A stretch of DNA of 64,000 bases from Rhodanobacter sp. LX-99 (GTDB lineage: Bacteria; Pseudomonadota; Gammaproteobacteria; Xanthomonadales; Rhodanobacteraceae). Where the stretch lies: contig NZ_JAHFVL010000001.1 in the NCBI RefSeq assembly GCF_018599185.1, positions 1,984,001 through 2,048,000 on the forward strand, read 5' to 3'. Each line of letters opens with the position of its first letter. Within the stretch, counting starts at the first letter, position 1. Below, piece by piece: positions 56,310 to 64,000 of the stretch. The notes below the pieces were generated by a model that worked only from the letters and a program-made list of their open reading frames with translations, searched no databases and was not told the origin of the DNA. A program made the position numbers and the translations under genes.

Positions 56310-58130
56310 TTACGGCTGGATATTGTCGAACGCATCGATCGGCGGCAAGACGGTGAGGATTTCCTGCACGGTGGTCAGTCCGGCAGCCACCTGGTCCGCG
56401 GCCGAGATGCGCAGCGGGCGCATGCCTTCGGACAGTGCGGCCTGGCCGAACCCGCTCAGGTCGAGCTGGGCCGAGATCATGCCACGCAAGCGCGGCGACA
56501 GCTTCAGCATCTCGTAGATGCCGGTGCGGCCGAGAAAGCCGGTATTGCGGCATTCCAGGCAACCGACCGGCTGGAACACCTGCTGCGGCAGCGGCATGTC
56601 CCAGCCGTGGGTGAGTACGGTCCAGGCCTGAAGGTCCTGCGCGCTCGCCCGCTTGCAGTGCGGGCACAGCGTGCGCACCAGTCGCTGCGCCACCACGCCG
56701 GTCAGGGTGGACTGGATCAGGTAATGCGGCACGCCCAGGTCGAGCAGGCGGGTGACCGCGCTCGGCGCGTCGTTGGTATGCAGGGTGGACAGCACCAGGT
56801 GGCCGGTGAGCGAGGCCTGCACGGCCATCTGCGCGGTTTCCAGGTCGCGGATCTCGCCGATCATGATGATGTCGGGGTCCTGTCGCAGCAGCGTGCGCAC
56901 GCCGGCGGCGAAATCCAGCTCGATCGCCGCATGCACCTGCATCTGGTTGAACTCCGGCGAGACCATCTCGATCGGGTCCTCCACCGTGCACACGTTGAGC
57001 TCCGGCGTGGCCAGATGCTTCAGCGTGGAATACAGCGTGGTGGTCTTGCCCGAACCGGTCGGGCCGGTGACCAGCACGATGCCGTGCGGTCGCTCCACCA
57101 TGCTGCGCCAGTTGGCGCCCTCAGAGGGAGAGAAGCCGAGCTGGGCGAAGTCCTTCACCACCAGGTCCGGGTCGAAGATGCGCATCACCACCTTCTCACC
57201 GAATGCCGTGGGCATGTTCGAGATGCGCAGCTCCACCTCGCGGCCGGAGGACGAGCGGGTCTTGATGCGGCCATCCTGCGGGCGGCGTTTTTCGGCCACG
57301 TCCATGCGCGCCAGGATCTTGATACGCGCGGTCACTGCGGTCATCACCGGCGAGGGCAGCTCGAACACCTTTTGCATCACGCCGTCGATGCGGAAGCGGA
57401 TATGCCCGGTGTCGCGGCGTGGTTCCAGGTGGATGTCCGAGGCGCGCTGTTCGAACGCGTACTGCAGCAGCCAGTCGACGATGTGTACCACGTGGCGGTC
57501 ATCGGCGCCGACTTCGCCGCTCTTGCCGAGCTCGACCAACTGCTCGAAGTTGAGGATCGCCGAAGAGGCATCGCTGCCGCCCTTGGCGTCCTGCGCCAGC
57601 TGGATCGAGCGCTGGACGCCGTAGAACTCCTGCAGGTAGCGGTTGATGTCGATCGGGCTGGCCACCACGCGCTTGATGTCCCGCCGCAGCATCTGCGCGA
57701 GGTCGGGTGCCCAGCCGGCTTCGAACGGCTCGCAGGTGGCGAACGTCACCTCGCCCGGAGCGGCCGCGATCGGCAGGATCCGGTGGCGCTTGGCGTAGGC
57801 ATGGCTCACCACCTGGGTCACCGAGGCGACGTTGATCTTCATCGGGTCGATCTTGAGGTACGGCAGCCCGGCGTGGCCGGCCAGCCACTCGGTCAGGGCC
57901 TCCAGGCTGAGCGGTCGGCCCTTTTCGTGCTGGTTAGCCAGCTTGGCGTTCGCGATCAGCACCAGCGGGTGCAATTCGACCGTGCTGCGGCCGGCCCGGG
58001 CACCCATGCGCACCTGCTTGGCGTCATCGGCCAGCAGGTAGCCGTCGACCACCAGCGTCGCCAGCAGTTCGTCCAGCTCCAGCCGGCCACGCCGGCCGAG
58101 CAGGGATGCGATTTGAGGTGAAGCGACCAT
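56310..58130 (-). CDS. GspE/PilB-family secretion ATPase
   Basis: 606 residues. N-terminal MshEN-like domain ([35 protein letters not shown]), then [23 protein letters not shown], Walker [16 protein letters not shown] near residue 354, the Asp box TVEDPIEMV, Walker [18 protein letters not shown] near 415, the His box [13 protein letters not shown], and a CPHC...[18 protein letters not shown] zinc region (about 488-530). It is a hexameric motor for type II secretion or type IV pili, but no gsp or pil genes are adjacent. It is an orphan copy whose apparatus cannot be named from this window. Confidence 0.9.
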   Translation of the reverse strand: MVASPQIASLLGRRGRLELDELLATLVVDGYLLADDAKQVRMGARAGRSTVELHPLVLIANAKLANQHEKGRPLSLEALTEWLAGHAGLPYLKIDPMKINVASVTQVVSHAYAKRHRILPIAAAPGEVTFATCEPFEAGWAPDLAQMLRRDIKRVVASPIDINRYLQEFYGVQRSIQLAQDAKGGSDASSAILNFEQLVELGKSGEVGADDRHVVHIVDWLLQYAFEQRASDIHLEPRRDTGHIRFRIDGVMQKVFELPSPVMTAVTARIKILARMDVAEKRRPQDGRIKTRSSSGREVELRISNMPTAFGEKVVMRIFDPDLVVKDFAQLGFSPSEGANWRSMVERPHGIVLVTGPTGSGKTTTLYSTLKHLATPELNVCTVEDPIEMVSPEFNQMQVHAAIELDFAAGVRTLLRQDPDIIMIGEIRDLETAQMAVQASLTGHLVLSTLHTNDAPSAVTRLLDLGVPHYLIQSTLTGVVAQRLVRTLCPHCKRASAQDLQAWTVLTHGWDMPLPQQVFQPVGCLECRNTGFLGRTGIYEMLKLSPRLRGMISAQLDLSGFGQAALSEGMRPLRISAADQVAAGLTTVQEILTVLPPIDAFDNIQP

Positions 58131-58227
58131 CCGGATGCGTCCCCCGCGATGCGTTTTCCGACCGGAGCCCGGTGGAAAAGCGAGCTGCGGCTATACTAAC
58201 GCGCTTTATCCAAGGTCACGGAAAACC

Positions 58228-59151
58228 ATGTCCGCACGCACTTTCCAGGATGTGATCCAGACCCTCAACCGCTACTGGGCGGCGCAGGGCTGTGTGCTGC
58301 TGCAGCCACTCGACACCGAGGTCGGCGCCGGTACGTTCCACCCCGCCACCTTCCTGCGCGCACTCGGTCCCGAGCCTTGGGCCGCAGCCTACGTGCAGCC
58401 CTCGCGCCGGCCCACCGACGGCCGCTACGGCGAGAATCCGAACCGCCTGCAGCATTACTACCAGTACCAGGTGGTGATGAAGCCCAATCCCGAGAACATT
58501 CTTGACCTGTATATCGGCTCGCTGAAGGAGCTCGGCCTCGATCCGCTGGTGCACGACCTGCGCTTCGTCGAGGACAACTGGGAGTCGCCGACCCTGGGCG
58601 CCTGGGGACTGGGCTGGGAAGTCTGGCTCAACGGCATGGAGGTCACCCAGTTCACCTATTTCCAGCAGGCCGGCGGACTGGAATGCCGCCCGGTGACCGG
58701 CGAGATCACCTACGGCCTCGAGCGGCTGGCGATGTACCTGCAAAACGTGGACAACGTCTACGACCTGGTCTGGACCGACGGCCCGCGTGGCATCGTGACC
58801 TACGGCGACGTGTTCCACCAGAACGAGGTGGAGCAGAGCACCTACAACTTCGAACACGCGAACGTGCCCGAATTGCTGCACTGGTTCGACGTGTGCGAAG
58901 CCGCCGCGAATCAGCTGATCGCGGCGAACCTGCCGCTGCCGGCGTACGAGCAGGTGATGAAGGCCAGCCATACCTTCAACCTGCTCGATGCGCGCCGTGC
59001 GATCAGCGTCACCGAGCGCCAGCGCTACATCCTGCGTGTGCGCACGCTGTCGCGCAGCGTGGCCGAGACCTATGTGGCGCAGCGCGAGAGGCTCGGCTTC
59101 CCGGGCCTGAAGCATGCGCCGTCGAAGAACGCGAAGGAGCAGGCCGCATGA
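58228..59151 (+). CDS. glyQ: Glycyl-tRNA synthetase alpha subunit
   Basis: 307 residues from ATG at 58228 ([20 protein letters not shown]). Catalytic subunit of the bacterial alpha2beta2 Gly[48 protein letters not shown] is highly typical of the class II core. The stop overlaps the glyS start by four bases (ATGA), so the subunits are coupled. Confidence 0.96.
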   Translation: MSARTFQDVIQTLNRYWAAQGCVLLQPLDTEVGAGTFHPATFLRALGPEPWAAAYVQPSRRPTDGRYGENPNRLQHYYQYQVVMKPNPENILDLYIGSLKELGLDPLVHDLRFVEDNWESPTLGAWGLGWEVWLNGMEVTQFTYFQQAGGLECRPVTGEITYGLERLAMYLQNVDNVYDLVWTDGPRGIVTYGDVFHQNEVEQSTYNFEHANVPELLHWFDVCEAAANQLIAANLPLPAYEQVMKASHTFNLLDARRAISVTERQRYILRVRTLSRSVAETYVAQRERLGFPGLKHAPSKNAKEQAA

Positions 59152-61295
59152 GCGCCGCCAAGTCACTGCTGATCGAGCTGGGCACCGAGGAGCTGCCGCC
59201 GAAGGCGCTGGATGAGTTGTCTGCCGCTTTCCTGCGCGGCATTTGCGATGGCTTGGCCAGGCGCGGCATCGACGCCGGGCTCGACCTGGCCCAGGCCTAT
59301 GCTTCGCCGCGCCGTCTGGCTGCGTATATCCCGGCGGTAGCCGTGACGCAGCCGCAGCAGGCGCTGGAACGCCGTGGCCCGGCACTGGCCGCGGCGCTCG
59401 ATGCGGCGGGGCAGCCGTCGAAGGCATTGCTTGGCTTCGCGCAGTCCTGCGGCGTCGGCGTCGAACAGCTGGAGAAACTGGAAACCGACAAGGGCGGCTG
59501 GTTCGTCTGGCGGACGGTCAAGCCGGGCCAGCCGGTGGCGGCGCTGTTGCCGGAAATCATCGACGAGGCGCTGAAGACGCTGCCGGTACCGCGGCCGATG
59601 CGCTGGGCCGATCACGACTACAGCTTCGTACGCCCGGCGCACTGGCTGGTGATCCTGCACGGCGCCGGCATCGTCGACGGCAGCGTGCTGGGCCTCCACA
59701 GCGGCCGCAAGTCGCGCGGCCATCGCTTCATGCACCCGCAGCCGGTGCACCTGGCCGATGCGGACGGCTGGCTGGATGCGATGCGTGCCTGCAACGTGCT
59801 GGCCGATCCACGCGAGCGGCGCCAGCGCATTCGCGACCAGGTCAGGCAGGCCGCCGGAGTGACCGGTGGCGTGCCGCGGCTCGACGATGCGCTGCTGGAC
59901 GAGTTGGCCAACCTCACCGAATGGCCGGTGGCGATCGCCTGCACGTTCGAGCGCGAGTTCCTCGGCGTGCCACCGGAGGCGCTGGTCACCACCATGGTGG
60001 CGAACCAGAAGTTCGTGCCGGTGTTCGACGCCGACGGCAAGTTGACCGAGCACTTCATCGGCATCGCGAACATCGAGAGCAAGGACCCGGCCGAGATCCG
60101 CAAGGGTTACGAGCGGGTGATCCGGCCGCGCTTCGCCGACGCCAAGTTCTTCTGGGACGAGGATCTGAAGACCCCGCTGGCCAGCTACCAGGAACAACTC
60201 AAGGGCGTCACCTACCAGCAGGCGCTGGGCAGCTTGTGGGACAAGAGCGTGCGCGTGGCCGAACTGGCGCGGATCGCCGCCAACCGGGTCGGTGTCGATG
60301 CCGGTGCGGCCACCCGCGCCGCTTCGCTGAGCAAGTGCGACCTGCTGACCCGCATGGTCGGCGAATTTCCCGAATTGCAGGGCGTGATGGGTCGTTATTA
60401 CGCCGGCCACGACGGCGAGCCGGCGGCGGTGGCCGAGGCGCTGGACAGCTACTACCAGCCGCGTTTCGGCGGCGATGCGATCGCCGCCGACCGGCTCGGC
60501 CAGGTGCTGGCCGTGGCCGAACGGCTGGATACCCTGGCCGGTATCTTCGCCGTCGGCATGAAACCCGGCGGCAACAAGGATCCGTTCGCCCTGCGCCGCG
60601 CCGCACTGGGCCTGGCGCGCACCCTGATCGAGGGTGGCCTCGAACTGGACTTGCGCGGCAGCTTTGTCGAAGCGCTGGAACTGCTGCCGGACGCGGCGCT
60701 GGCGGCGGGCCTGAAACCAGGCAAGGGCGGCAAGCCGCCGGTCCTGAACGCGGGCCAGCGGCGGGCGATCCTGGCCGACGAACTGTACGACTTCGTGCTC
60801 GATCGCCTGCGTGGCTACTACGCCGAACAGGGTTTCGACAACGCCCAGTTCGAGGCAGTGCTGGCGGTGCAGCCGGCCAGCCTGGCCGATTTCGACCACC
60901 GCCTGCGCGCGGTGGCCGAGTTCGGCCGCCGCCCGGAAGCGGCCGGCCTGGCTGCCGCCAACAAGCGCGTCGCGAACATCCTGCGCAAGCAGGCCGAGGA
61001 GGCTGGTGCGCCGCCCATCGGCCGTGTCGTCGACCCGGCACACTTCGAGGCGGATGCGGAGCGCGACCTGGCCGACGCGCTGACCTCGGCCAGGCAGGAC
61101 AGCGCTGCCGCCCTGGCCGCCGGCGACTACACGGCGGTACTGGCTCGTCTGTCGCAGTTGCAGGCATCAGTGGATGCGTTCTTCGACAGCGTGCTGGTGA
61201 ACGCCGCCGACCCGGCGGTGCGCGCCAATCGGCTGGCCTTGCTGGGCCAGCTGAAAGCTCAGTTCGGCGCCATCGCCGACATCGCCCTGCTCTGA
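59148..61295 (+). CDS. glyS: Glycyl-tRNA synthetase beta subunit
   Basis: 715 residues from ATG at 59148. tRNA-binding partner of Gly[16 protein letters not shown] at the N-terminus, [45 protein letters not shown] and [11 protein letters not shown] are GlyS signatures. The C-terminal region has the DALR-like helical domain ([47 protein letters not shown]). Confidence 0.96.
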   Translation: MSAAKSLLIELGTEELPPKALDELSAAFLRGICDGLARRGIDAGLDLAQAYASPRRLAAYIPAVAVTQPQQALERRGPALAAALDAAGQPSKALLGFAQSCGVGVEQLEKLETDKGGWFVWRTVKPGQPVAALLPEIIDEALKTLPVPRPMRWADHDYSFVRPAHWLVILHGAGIVDGSVLGLHSGRKSRGHRFMHPQPVHLADADGWLDAMRACNVLADPRERRQRIRDQVRQAAGVTGGVPRLDDALLDELANLTEWPVAIACTFEREFLGVPPEALVTTMVANQKFVPVFDADGKLTEHFIGIANIESKDPAEIRKGYERVIRPRFADAKFFWDEDLKTPLASYQEQLKGVTYQQALGSLWDKSVRVAELARIAANRVGVDAGAATRAASLSKCDLLTRMVGEFPELQGVMGRYYAGHDGEPAAVAEALDSYYQPRFGGDAIAADRLGQVLAVAERLDTLAGIFAVGMKPGGNKDPFALRRAALGLARTLIEGGLELDLRGSFVEALELLPDAALAAGLKPGKGGKPPVLNAGQRRAILADELYDFVLDRLRGYYAEQGFDNAQFEAVLAVQPASLADFDHRLRAVAEFGRRPEAAGLAAANKRVANILRKQAEEAGAPPIGRVVDPAHFEADAERDLADALTSARQDSAAALAAGDYTAVLARLSQLQASVDAFFDSVLVNAADPAVRANRLALLGQLKAQFGAIADIALL

Positions 61296-61306
61296 GAACA
61301 GGCCAC

Positions 61307-61339
61307 AAAAAACGCGGCAGCCTCGATGGCTGCCGCGTT
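61307..61339 (-). terminator. Terminator for the XRE regulator gene
   Basis: Perfect 12-bp stem AACGCGGCAGCC/GGCTGCCGCGTT with a five-base loop, sitting between convergent glyS and the XRE gene. Read on the minus strand it is followed by six T; on the plus strand the T-run is missing, so termination of glyS is weaker. Confidence 0.85.
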
Positions 61340-61365
61340 CTCTGGCGGTGTGCCAGGCCGGTGGG

Positions 61366-61932
61366 TCAGGCCGTGTCGCGCTCCTTGCGGATCCGCTCGG
61401 CTAGCTTCTGGTTGAACGTCACCATGGCGAGCGGATCCACATGGGAGCCGCCAGGACCGAGCATCTCATAGAGTTGACTGAGCAGATCGGTGTTCTCGGA
61501 CAGTGAAAGTTGGCTGTTCGCCAGGCTCAGCTCCGACTGCAGGATGCGCACGGCAGTATCCAGCCGCTGCGCGTCGACCGCCATGCTGTTGACCGTATGG
61601 CCGTGCGCAAGGCCCGCGCGACCATGGGAGCGGTGAGGGGCAACTTTTTCCGAGCTGTACTGCTCATCCGCGCCGACGTGGCTGGGGTCGATTTGCAGCG
61701 TCCCCTCGCCGGCCACCAGCCACACCAGCGAGATGCCCAACGTCTTGGCCAGCGTGACGCAACGCGCGCGCGAGGGATCGGTGTTGCCATCGCGCCAGCT
61801 GCGCACCACGCCCTCGGAGAAGCCGCACATTCTTGCGATTTCGGTAGCGCTCCCGACGCGCTGGATCAGCAATTTAATACGTTCGGCGAATGTCTCGGTG
61901 GCTGAGGGGTTCGTGAGCTTTTGCGTATCCAT
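61366..61932 (-). CDS. XRE-family transcriptional regulator (phage-repressor-like)
   Basis: 188 residues from ATG at 61932. The N-terminal helix-turn-helix of the Cro/CI type (TFAERIKLLIQRVGSATEIARMCGFSEGVVRSWRDGNTDPSRARCVTLAKTLGISLVWLVAGEG, about residues 14-76) resembles repressors of lambdoid phages. The C-terminal half (ILQSELSLANSQLSLSENTDLLSQLYEML) is helical, with no S24 peptidase site, so it would not self-cleave. A TTGACA (-35, plus-strand TGTCAA at 61981-61986) and a TAGCTA -10 at 61957-61962 lie upstream on its strand. It is divergent from the TonB-dependent receptor gene and may regulate it. Confidence 0.83.
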   Translation of the reverse strand: MDTQKLTNPSATETFAERIKLLIQRVGSATEIARMCGFSEGVVRSWRDGNTDPSRARCVTLAKTLGISLVWLVAGEGTLQIDPSHVGADEQYSSEKVAPHRSHGRAGLAHGHTVNSMAVDAQRLDTAVRILQSELSLANSQLSLSENTDLLSQLYEMLGPGGSHVDPLAMVTFNQKLAERIRKERDTA

Positions 61933-61956
61933 TTGGGTGGCCTAGTGAGAAGGAGG

Positions 61957-61986
61957 TAGCTAGCGCAGGTTGTGAGCGGATGTCAA
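61957..61986 (-). promoter_or_regulatory. Probable promoter of the XRE regulator
   Basis: On the minus strand, TTGACA (61981-61986), an 18-base spacer and TAGCTA (61957-61962). The transcript would start near 61950, a few bases before the gene. Confidence 0.5.
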
Positions 61987-62051
61987 GCTAAAAGAACATC
62001 CGAAATAAAAGTTACGGAAGTGTTGACCTCCGCGTTTTCTTGAATTAACGT

Positions 62052-62079
62052 CGCAATAACTTGCGTAGCTATTTGCGTA
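62052..62079. promoter_or_regulatory. Possible operator: inverted and direct TTGCG repeats
   Basis: CGCAA-TAAC-TTGCG (62052-62065) is an inverted repeat. TTGCGTA then recurs 12 bases on (62073-62079), about one helical turn. It lies between the divergent XRE repressor and TonB-dependent receptor genes, where an operator would be expected. TTGCGTA occurs again at 61921 in the start of the XRE gene. Confidence 0.4.
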
Positions 62080-62210
62080 AGAAACCTAGTTTAAATCATG
62101 TGGATCGGCAGGGCTTGCATAGCTTCTGGGATGCCGCTCTTGGATGCCACGAACACACAAAAGTTTCTTGTGCCCGGACGGCTCGGGCCGAACCATGGGG
62201 AGTCACCACG

Positions 62211-64000
62211 ATGAATTCGCGTAAAAATTTCAAGACAGGGCAGTTGCGGCGCTCGGCTTTGGCAATCGGCTTGGCAATGAGTCTCGCTGGCGGTGGTTCG
62301 GCTTTCGCACAGTCGCGCGCTGCAGGCTCCATTTTCGGTGGCGCGGCTGCTGGCAGCGAGATCAAGATCGTCAGTACAGACACTGGCTTGACACGTACGC
62401 TCGTCGCTGATGCCAAGGGCCGCTTCCGGGCCAGTGAATTGCCGCTCGGCACCTACACCGTCACCGCAACCAGCGGCGGCGAAGCCGTAGGCGCTCCTCG
62501 CAATATTTACGTGGGCGCGGGCGGCACCATGGTCGATTTTGTCGCTGGTGCGCAGGAGCTTGGTGCTGTGACCGTGTCGGCGAACTCGCTGCCGGCCATC
62601 GACGTCAGCCGCGTGGATACCTCCACGGAGCTGAGCGCGACGATTTTGAACAACATCCCGGTGGCGCGCGACATCACTCAGGCCGCGGTTCTGGCACCGA
62701 GCGTTATTCCCGCCGACTCACGTTATGGCAATTCGGTGTCGTTCGGCGGCGCTGCGGCGTCCGAGAATGCCTACTTCATCAACGGCTATCCGGTCACCAA
62801 TGCGCTGACCAACATTGGCTCGACGACGATGCCGTTTGACGCGATCCAGTCGGAGCAGGTAATTACGGGTGGCTACAGTGCCCGCTACGGTCGTTCCACC
62901 GGCGGTGTGATCAGTATCTCCACCAAGGCCGGCAGCAACGAATGGAAGTTCGGCGCCCTCACGACTTGGACGCCGGAAAGCCTGCGCTCCACTCGCAAGA
63001 GCCTGTACTACGAAAAGGATAATGGCGCGCCGAACGCTGGCACGGTCTACACAGATCGGAGCGGCTTTGAAGACGACTCGCTCACCTATGGCGCCTATGT
63101 GAGTGGCCCGCTAATCAAGGATCGCTTATTCATCTACGCCACCGGCGAGTGGACCAGCCGCGACTTCAACCAGAATCAGGCTGTCACCGCCGCGCCGCGT
63201 ACCGCGTATATCTCGGACAAGGACAAGACGCCGCGTTGGATGACCAAGGTCGATTGGAACATCAACGACAATAACCTGCTCGAATTCACCGGCATCTCCG
63301 ACAAGCTCGGCACCAATCGCAGCCGTTATTCCTACAATTTTGCGGACGGCACCCACGGCAACACGAAGAACGGTGGTTACCGCTACAAGGACGGCGGCGA
63401 GACCTACATCGGCAAGTACACCGGCTATCTGACCGACAGCCTGACCCTGACGGCCATGTATGGCCAGCAGAAGGTCGTGCATTACTCGGCGCCGGACGGC
63501 TACGATCCGACCCAGGTCAACATCGTCGACAATCGGCCGATCACCAACAAGGTCACCGGCCTGCAGCCCTATACCAACCTGGACGACACCAATGCCTACG
63601 ACAAGACCGACGGCTACCGCGTCGACCTTGAGTGGCATGTGGGCGATCACGACTTGAGCTTCGGTTACGACGTGTCGAACTCGGAATCCGAAGCGGGCAC
63701 CATTATGTCTGGTCCGGGTTACGCTTGGTTCTATGCGCATACCGCTGCCGGTGATATCCCGAACAGCGGCGGCCTGACCACGGCGCCGAATAGCGACTAC
63801 GCCTATAAGTACATCTTCGAGAATGGCGGCACGTTCAAGGTCGAGCAGAAGGCGTACTACGTCGAGGACCGCTGGCAGCTGACCGACCGCTGGTTGCTGT
63901 CGCTGGGCGTGCGCAACGACAGCTTCACCAACTACAACTCTGACGGCATCGAGTATGTCAGCCAGAAGAATCAGTGGGCGCCGCGTCTGGGCTTCACTTG
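62211..64000 (+). CDS. TonB-dependent receptor, Oar-like (partial)
   Basis: The frame is open from ATG at 62211 (MNSRKNFKTGQLRRSALAIG) to the window end, at least 596 residues. It has a Sec signal peptide ending at AFAQ (about residue 36), a short carboxypeptidase-regulatory-like beta-sandwich (GSEIKIVSTDTGLTRTLVADAKGRFRASELPLGTYTVTAT, about 48-87), a plug (IPVARDITQAAVLAPSVIPADSRYGNSVSFGGAAASENAYFINGYPV; YSARYGRSTGGVISISTKAGSN, about 215-240) and the first barrel strands. Such Oar/CarbopepD-type receptors import large substrates across the outer membrane with TonB energy. The substrate is unknown. The rest of the barrel is outside the window. Confidence 0.9.
   Translation, partial: MNSRKNFKTGQLRRSALAIGLAMSLAGGGSAFAQSRAAGSIFGGAAAGSEIKIVSTDTGLTRTLVADAKGRFRASELPLGTYTVTATSGGEAVGAPRNIYVGAGGTMVDFVAGAQELGAVTVSANSLPAIDVSRVDTSTELSATILNNIPVARDITQAAVLAPSVIPADSRYGNSVSFGGAAASENAYFINGYPVTNALTNIGSTTMPFDAIQSEQVITGGYSARYGRSTGGVISISTKAGSNEWKFGALTTWTPESLRSTRKSLYYEKDNGAPNAGTVYTDRSGFEDDSLTYGAYVSGPLIKDRLFIYATGEWTSRDFNQNQAVTAAPRTAYISDKDKTPRWMTKVDWNINDNNLLEFTGISDKLGTNRSRYSYNFADGTHGNTKNGGYRYKDGGETYIGKYTGYLTDSLTLTAMYGQQKVVHYSAPDGYDPTQVNIVDNRPITNKVTGLQPYTNLDDTNAYDKTDGYRVDLEWHVGDHDLSFGYDVSNSESEAGTIMSGPGYAWFYAHTAAGDIPNSGGLTTAPNSDYAYKYIFENGGTFKVEQKAYYVEDRWQLTDRWLLSLGVRNDSFTNYNSDGIEYVSQKNQWAPRLGFT

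Noticed and set aside
63126..63740. 204-codon minus-strand frame in the receptor gene
   Set aside because: Antisense shadow of a clear TonB-dependent receptor barrel, which is open on the plus strand through the window end.

Overview
The window is a high-GC gammaproteobacterial chromosome segment. The 16S rRNA, gene content and codon use point to the Rhodanobacteraceae/Xanthomonadaceae, most likely Rhodanobacter or a close relative; this is inference, since no alignment was run. Nothing suggests a plasmid or prophage. The one clearly accessory region is at the left end.

Region 1 (1-6061) is a chromosomal integron lying in reverse orientation. Twelve attC sites separate thirteen gene cassettes, all read on the minus strand. 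The cassettes encode mostly small membrane proteins, plus a lipoprotein, a PD-(D/E)XK-like protein, a GNAT acetyltransferase, unknown proteins and two near-identical ORF-less cassettes. At the right end are the attI region (about 5046-5211) and a divergent integron integrase gene. That gene is broken: an internal deletion with a frameshift removes the IntI-specific segment. The array therefore looks frozen unless an integrase is supplied in trans.

Region 2 (6089-19134) holds a giant cyclic beta-1,2-glucan synthase (ndvB/chvB type), a GNAT protein, a PAS-PAS-PAS-GGDEF-EAL c-di-GMP protein and an unknown conserved-looking protein.

Region 3 (19228-33355) is housekeeping and metabolism: a FadI-like thiolase, a TonB-C domain protein, a mosaic block of nested inverted repeats (21119-21933), a phospholipase-D-like lipoprotein, SixA, an orphan ParA, a secreted unknown protein, divergent speE and speA (polyamine synthesis), 3-hydroxybutyrate dehydrogenase translationally coupled to a patatin, an SDR and a SPOR protein.

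Region 4 (33355-48896) is core: argS, a probable C-rich-loop sRNA, then radC, coaBC, dut, algC-type phosphomannomutase, pyrE and an exonuclease III/Crc homologue. From memory this order resembles the radC-coaBC-dut-algC-argB...pyrE-crc neighbourhood of Pseudomonas. It is followed by a cell-wall recycling group (AmpG-like permease, AnmK, M23 endopeptidase) and tyrS.

Region 5 (48897-54759) is a complete rRNA operon: two promoters, boxA, 16S, tRNA-Ile(GAT), tRNA-Ala(TGC), 23S, 5S and two terminators. Region 6 (54860-64000) holds a rhomboid protease, a glutamine amidotransferase, a GspE/PilB-type ATPase, glyQ-glyS, a phage-repressor-like XRE regulator and, divergent from it, the start of an Oar-like TonB-dependent receptor that runs off the window.

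No CRISPR array, IS element or prophage was found. The items most worth following up are the integron with its dead integrase and duplicated ORF-less cassettes, the sX13-like sRNA candidate between argS and radC, the nested-repeat block, and the repeat-rich region between the XRE regulator and the receptor.
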